A DNA stretch of 64,000 nucleotides, taken from contig NZ_VTTI01000004.1 of assembly GCF_008641105.1 (NCBI RefSeq), positions 62,001-126,000 of the forward strand, given 5' to 3'. Shown here in pieces: positions 63,111 to 64,000 of the stretch (positions within the stretch are counted from its first letter, which is position 1; each line of letters starts with the position of its first letter). Position numbers and translations under genes: made by a program. The notes beneath the pieces are model-generated. The model was not told the DNA's origin, made no database searches, and was given only the letters and a program-made list of their open reading frames with translations. The stretch is from Halopseudomonas salina (GTDB lineage Bacteria > Pseudomonadota > Gammaproteobacteria > Pseudomonadales > Pseudomonadaceae).

Positions 63111-63575
63111 ATGACCATCGAACTGGACCAACCCGTACCTGCCTTCAACGCTCAGGCAACTAGCGGCATAAAAGTAGACTCCGAGCAGCTTATTGGTCAG
63201 CACTATGTGCTGTATTTCTACCCCAAGGACAATACGCCGGGATGTACTACCGAGGGGCAGGATTTTCGCGCCTGCCATGAAGATTTTGCTGCGGCCAATA
63301 CCCGCATATTCGGCGTGTCACGCGACAGCCTGCGTACCCATGAGAACTTTCGCAGCAAACAGGGCTTTCCCTTTGAACTGATCAGTGACGCGGACGAATC
63401 GCTCTGTCAGCTGTTCGACGTGATCAAGCTGAAGCAGATGTATGGCAAGGAGTACGAGGGAATAGAACGCAGCACATTCCTGGTAGATGCCCAGGGCGTG
63501 CTGCGGGCAGAGTGGCGCAAGGTAAAGGTCAAGGGCCACGTTTCAGAGGTATTGGCTGCAGCCCGGGCTCTCTGA
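63111..63575 (+). CDS. bcp: Thiol peroxidase Bcp (peroxiredoxin Q)
   Basis: Bcp reduces hydrogen and organic peroxides with thioredoxin. The 154-residue protein has the peroxidatic Cys45 in PKDNTPGCTTEGQDF. The resolving Cys found at position 50 in E. coli Bcp is Gln here; the nearest later cysteine is at 55, so it may be a one-Cys or shifted two-Cys type. The start follows AAGGAA. It converges on perM. Confidence 0.94.
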   Translation: MTIELDQPVPAFNAQATSGIKVDSEQLIGQHYVLYFYPKDNTPGCTTEGQDFRACHEDFAAANTRIFGVSRDSLRTHENFRSKQGFPFELISDADESLCQLFDVIKLKQMYGKEYEGIERSTFLVDAQGVLRAEWRKVKVKGHVSEVLAAARAL

Positions 63576-63587
63576 AACCACCACTTT

Positions 63588-64000
63588 CTAGGGAGCCTCA
63601 GCAACCACCTCGCCAGGTTGCAGCTCCCGACCCTGATTTTCTCCCTGCGCCCCCGGCCATGCATTAAGGACCGCCTTGAACAGAGTGGCGAGCGGGATTG
63701 CAAAGAATATCCCCCAGAACCCCCATAGCCCACCGAAAATCAGTACCGCCGCAATGATGGCGACTGGATGCAGATTGACAGCCTCGGAAAACAGAACAGG
63801 AACCAGCACGTTACCGTCCAGGGCCTGAATAACCGCATACACAATCATCAGCACCATGAACTCGTTGCCCAGGCCCCACTGAAAGAGTCCGATCAGAGCG
63901 ATGGGGATCGTGGCAATGGTGGCGCCTATATAGGGCACCAGAACAGAGAATCCGACCATGACCGCCAGCAGTGCAGCGTAATTGAGGCCCAGAACGGCGA
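63588..64000 (-). CDS. perM: AI-2E family transporter / PerM-like permease (C-terminal fragment, runs off right edge)
   Basis: The open frame continues past the window edge; visible residues begin [41 protein letters not shown]. The family is an eight-helix membrane protein group of varied or unknown transport roles. Three hydrophobic segments and [27 protein letters not shown], the usual C-terminal end of the family, are visible. The neighbour bcp supports the PerM assignment. Confidence 0.88.
   Translation of the reverse strand, partial: AVLGLNYAALLAVMVGFSVLVPYIGATIATIPIALIGLFQWGLGNEFMVLMIVYAVIQALDGNVLVPVLFSEAVNLHPVAIIAAVLIFGGLWGFWGIFFAIPLATLFKAVLNAWPGAQGENQGRELQPGEVVAEAP

Overview
The window reads as chromosome of a gammaproteobacterium of the Pseudomonas / Halopseudomonas type. 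I infer this from protein similarity and gene order: lpxL<>minCDE-rluA-apeB, then prc and an EAL/CBS/GGDEF gene, then fklB, rdgC, a full gspC-N operon, and dapA-bamC-purC next to gcvR-bcp-perM. No phage, IS element, CRISPR array or rRNA was found. Three tRNA genes are present (Asp-GTC, Val-TAC, Ser-CGA).

Layout. 1-11,060 is housekeeping: the edge of an lpxL-like acyltransferase, the Min division operon, an RluA-type pseudouridine synthase, an M18 aminopeptidase, a quinone oxidoreductase, the periplasmic tail-specific protease, a c-di-GMP signalling protein and a lipoprotein FKBP. 11,459-32,649 is a compact alpha-glucan/trehalose island: glgA-treZ-malQ-treY-glgX forward, ybhP-clsB-ybhN forward, and glgE-treS/mak-glgB reverse. 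Together these can build linear glucan (GlgA or GlgE), branch it (GlgB), debranch and rearrange it (GlgX, MalQ), convert it to trehalose (TreY/TreZ), and recycle trehalose through maltose and maltose-1-phosphate (TreS/Mak/GlgE). 32,858-35,378 holds a tiny membrane protein, an unknown protein whose Shine-Dalgarno lies in a 12-bp inverted repeat, and three exported hydrophilic proteins that look stress related.

35,458-36,715 holds the tRNA-Asp/tRNA-Val pair and rdgC. 37,016-48,668 is a complete type II secretion operon on the minus strand, ending in a BamD-like lipoprotein. Directly beside it (49,098-57,722) sit an alpha/beta-hydrolase lipoprotein, a private tatA-tatB pair without tatC, a PhoX-like phosphatase with both a twin-arginine motif and a lipobox, and two paralogous carboxylesterase lipoproteins. 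All four enzymes begin their mature chain with Cys-Leu-(Gly/Ser) and a flexible Gly/Ser/Asp tether. My leading hypothesis is that this is a dedicated route (Tat or Sec, then T2SS) for putting hydrolytic lipoproteins on the cell surface. 57,723-58,564 has no convincing gene. 58,565-64,000 is housekeeping again: tRNA-Ser, purC, a metallo-beta-lactamase-fold protein, bamC, dapA, gcvR, bcp and a cut-off perM.

A second notable signal is a ~125-135-bp non-coding element present twice in the same orientation (9,444-9,575 and 36,736-36,866). It has inverted DnaA-box-like 9-mers separated by exactly 5 nt, then TTTGATCAA ~80 nt and TTAAAATCAATGA(A/G)TTA ~100 nt downstream, with the spacing conserved to within 1 nt between the copies.
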